Of a stretch of DNA of 64,000 nucleotides, positions 61,341 through 64,000 are shown piece after piece. A program made the translations under genes and the position numbers. This DNA comes from Solanum dulcamara (lineage: Eukaryota > Streptophyta > Magnoliopsida > Solanales > Solanaceae), in the NCBI RefSeq assembly GCF_947179165.1, contig NC_077243.1:50611001-50675000 (forward strand), read 5' to 3'. Under the pieces are notes generated by a model. That model did not search any database, was not told the origin of the DNA, and worked only from the letters and a program-made list of their open reading frames with translations. Positions within the stretch are counted from its first letter, which is position 1. Every line of letters starts with the position of its first letter.

Positions 61341-64000
61341 TGTTACACCCCACACTCTTAAGCTCGGAATGCTTCTTAAGCTTCTTAGAAGTTATCAAGT
61401 GAGTCAAATAATCTACTACACTATCACACAACTCTAAGGAAGGGAGAATATGATACCCCATGGTAGGGAGGGTTGGAAGTAGGTTAAAAGCATTCGAGGG
61501 GAGTTGGAGGCCAAGTAATGAGTCGTAGGACTCAACTTACCTACGTAAGCTACTAACTTAGAAGTCTTACATATTTAAGCTACTAGAATACATACCAAGC
61601 TTACATAGCACGAATTACATAGGTTTTTAAAATAAGACGAGATTACGAACCCACGAGGAGGAGGAGAGAATGACACGTGGAAGCATAAAAAGGTGACATA
61701 TGGAAGCAGGTGACCCACCTTCTTGGGGTCAAGTAGGTGACCCAACTTCTTGGGGGGAGGGGTGGACCCCACTGCCACGTGGTAGCCCCTAATTGGCAAT
61801 ATGTATATGTTGGCCTAAGGGGGGCTGGACATATGTCGCCCTTAGGGTATGACATGTGTCACCCCCTAAGGCAACATATATCTACATGTTAAATGACTCT
61901 TAGTATCATTACTTATCCAAAAACTTCAGTGAAGACAAGGAACAAAAACCCTAAACTAAGAGAGGAAAATGTGATGACCTAGGGAAAAAAAGAGGTAAGT
62001 CCCGATTTCGTTCCGTAAATTAATTATCTAGGGTATACCATAATGATATGTATGTATTAATAGTATAAAATCATGGTTTGTATCATCACCAAATGGATAG
62101 CAAGCAGCCATGACGTTTTAACCGCATTAGAAAAGTTTCCGAGGTGAGTTTTTGTGAGTTTTGACCAATTTCGGGTAAGGTAAGGTCTTTCTTTTCAATT
62201 TGGAGTTTATGGTATTGTTATGAAGTGTATTACACATTGTGTAAGTGTCTGTAAACATGAAAATTCCATAAATATTATTGACGATTCGAAATAAACTAAA
62301 TTGGAGTCGCTATAGTTAAATTGTAGTCGAAGCAAGGTGTTATGCTTGTGGTGTGCGGCTGCTAGGTGTGGTGGTGTTTTGCAGGGACTAAAAGTATTCT
62401 AAATGAGGTTTGGGATATTCTGTTTGCATCCACACTACCCTACGCTTCGTACGGTTAAAGGTTTTACAAAATAGAGACTAGAAACCCTATTTTGGTATCA
62501 TAATTTTCAGCAAGTTGTTTGGAGCTTGTGTGGTGTAATGTTTCCATGTTTTGTGTGTATATGAGTTGTAGGTTATTTTTGTTGGTTGGATTTGGTGCTT
62601 AGGGATTTAATTGGAAATTCAGATAGGGCATTTTATAGGGGAAGTGCTACCTGATTTCCGGTAACGCCTTAACTAACTAAAGAACTAGCCGAGAAGATGA
62701 GAGAGAAAATAAGTTCTATGAATACTTGGGTGCAACTTAAGATGCTGAAAAGTCAAGGGTTGTTGATATTAATATTGCTTCTATGTGGAATAGGTTCAAA
62801 GGACGACGAGGTGAACGTGATAAAGAGTAACTCATAAGAGGTAAGCGAAGCTTACTCTTGGCATGTTTTTGGCATAAGTATGTAAAACTATCTTTCTTTC
62901 CTTTTGGCATGTCTTAGTCTTAAGTGGTTTGTATATGAAATGTGAGGGTAATTCCATTCTTACGAATGTCTTATTTATTTCTGAATATTGAACTCCTAGA
63001 GTAGTTGAACTATTTCCCTGGAACCTCTATATGTTAAAGATATACAAAATGTACAGGCTCCAAGTCTTAAAGACTATATGATAACAAGTATTTTTGTTTC
63101 CTTGAGCAATTTGGCCTTATGTTAATATATGTATAGGGTCCCCGAGATTACAATTGATATAGCCCATAATGGCACACTCGAGATAACTACACTATTACTC
63201 GGATCCTTAGATGAAAGTTTAATCTTCCTATACGGTGAAGTCTCTAATAATGTTTTAAATTGCATATGGTTACTCATTACTCTACTCATGCATAATATAA
63301 CCCTTCTATCACCGAGTCCCAGGATGGGGTATATTCTCGTACATAGTTCACTGCATTATCCACCGAGTCCCTCACTAAAGGGCCGCACACTATACTAGGA
63401 CATGATAATGCAATGACATAAAAAATTCACTGAGTCCCTCACTAGAGGCAGGTACATATGTATATATATGATGATGTGTTGTAATAAGGTGGTGATGGCG
63501 CCAGACCTATGATGGTCGTAAAGATATGATTCACCGGATCCCTAATAGGGCCGGCTATATTGTATAATTTGAGCATGCATACTTTTATAATTCACAGAGT
63601 ACAGGTACAAGTTTCTGATTTGATATTTTATTCTCTGCTTCTCTATTTCAGATATGCTTCTAGTGTATTATGTTATGTGTTACATACTCAGTACATATGT
63701 CGTACTAACCCCCTTTCTTCGGAGGGCTGCATTTCATGCCCACAGGTACATATACAAGTTTTGGGAGTCCATCAGCTTCGGATTTAATTTAATTCAGCTC
63801 AGCCAGAAGAGGCTCCCTTGTATCGGAGCCTAGTTTTAGTACTGACCGCTGATGTATAAAACTGCTTTTATTTATTTAGGGGTACAACTGGGGCCCTATC
63901 CCGCATATGTTGTCATTAATATTTTTAGAGGTTTGCAGACATGTATATGTGGGTTGTGTATGTCAGTTTTGTTTAGCTGGGTCTATATGATGTATTGTAC
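61341..64000 (+). mobile_element. Gypsy-type LTR V2 (runs off the right edge)
   Basis: It starts TGTTACACCCCACACTC and matches V1 from about 62110 onward. At 64000 it is about 210 bp short of the LTR end by comparison with V1. Its unique first 770 bp include a GC-richer patch with duplicated GTGACCCACCTTCTTGGGG / GTGACCCAACTTCTTGGGG (61709-61755). Whether it is a solo LTR or the 5' LTR of an element lies outside the window. Confidence 0.72.

Noticed and set aside
61575..61855. Two overlapping Pro/Tyr-rich minus-strand ORFs
   Set aside because: They sit in the GC-richer 5' part of LTR V2 with duplicated GTGACCCACCTTCTTGG units; no start context or similarity.

Overview
This is a plant nuclear window dominated by transposable elements, most likely from a Solanaceae species. 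The best lineage marker is a tRNA-derived SINE of the TS type (7825-8008). Nested gypsy, hAT, LARD and SINE remnants in AT-rich DNA also fit a large, repeat-rich nuclear genome. The species cannot be fixed from sequence alone.

The one convincing host gene is invisible to long-ORF searching. Five short exons on the minus strand (20825-20726, 18408-18299, 18119-18059, 15856-15696, 7464-7335) join in frame with consensus splice sites. They encode the first 187 residues of a fatty acid amide hydrolase (FAAH)-like amidase-signature protein. A TATA box lies about 80 bp upstream of the ATG. The introns are 2.3, 0.18, 2.2 and 8.2 kb, and the last intron runs off the left edge of the window. The catalytic exons would lie beyond position 1, so whether the gene is intact cannot be judged here.

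Left part (1-7334, inside intron 5 if the gene is intact): a heavily mutated plus-strand Ty3/gypsy polyprotein remnant (about 200-4600), an inverted-repeat element with 296-bp internal direct repeats (5101-6030) and a small MITE-like inverted repeat. Intron 4 (7465-15695) holds a SINE, a small LTR-type element with a (GA)64 tract, a 702-bp non-autonomous hAT, a 4.1-kb hAT with a decayed transposase and a 475-bp hAT MITE. All three hATs have recognisable 8-bp target duplications. Intron 2 is mostly an (AT)n tract.

Right part (22085-64000): a Russian-doll stack of retrotransposons. The host is a minus-strand gypsy element X (3' LTR 24622-26769, 5' LTR 58231-60187). Its gag/pol is interrupted three times: by a solo LTR (30528-32626), by a plus-strand gypsy element Z (33128-46554) and by a minus-strand sister of Z, called Y1 (46812-57673). 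The 5' LTR of Z is itself split by a minus-strand non-coding LARD-like element W (33787-38975). Y1 carries a large LTR fragment V1 (50884-53410) in place of the middle of its reverse transcriptase. The 5' LTR of X is broken by another Y-type LTR (60188-61340), which is broken in turn by a second V-type LTR (61341 to the edge). All coding remnants in this part carry stops or frameshifts.

I found no CRISPR, operon-like or novel defence system. The most valuable observations are the hidden split gene, the nested insertion order and signs of methylation-type decay (TGG to TGA/TAG, Cys to Tyr) in the hAT transposase.
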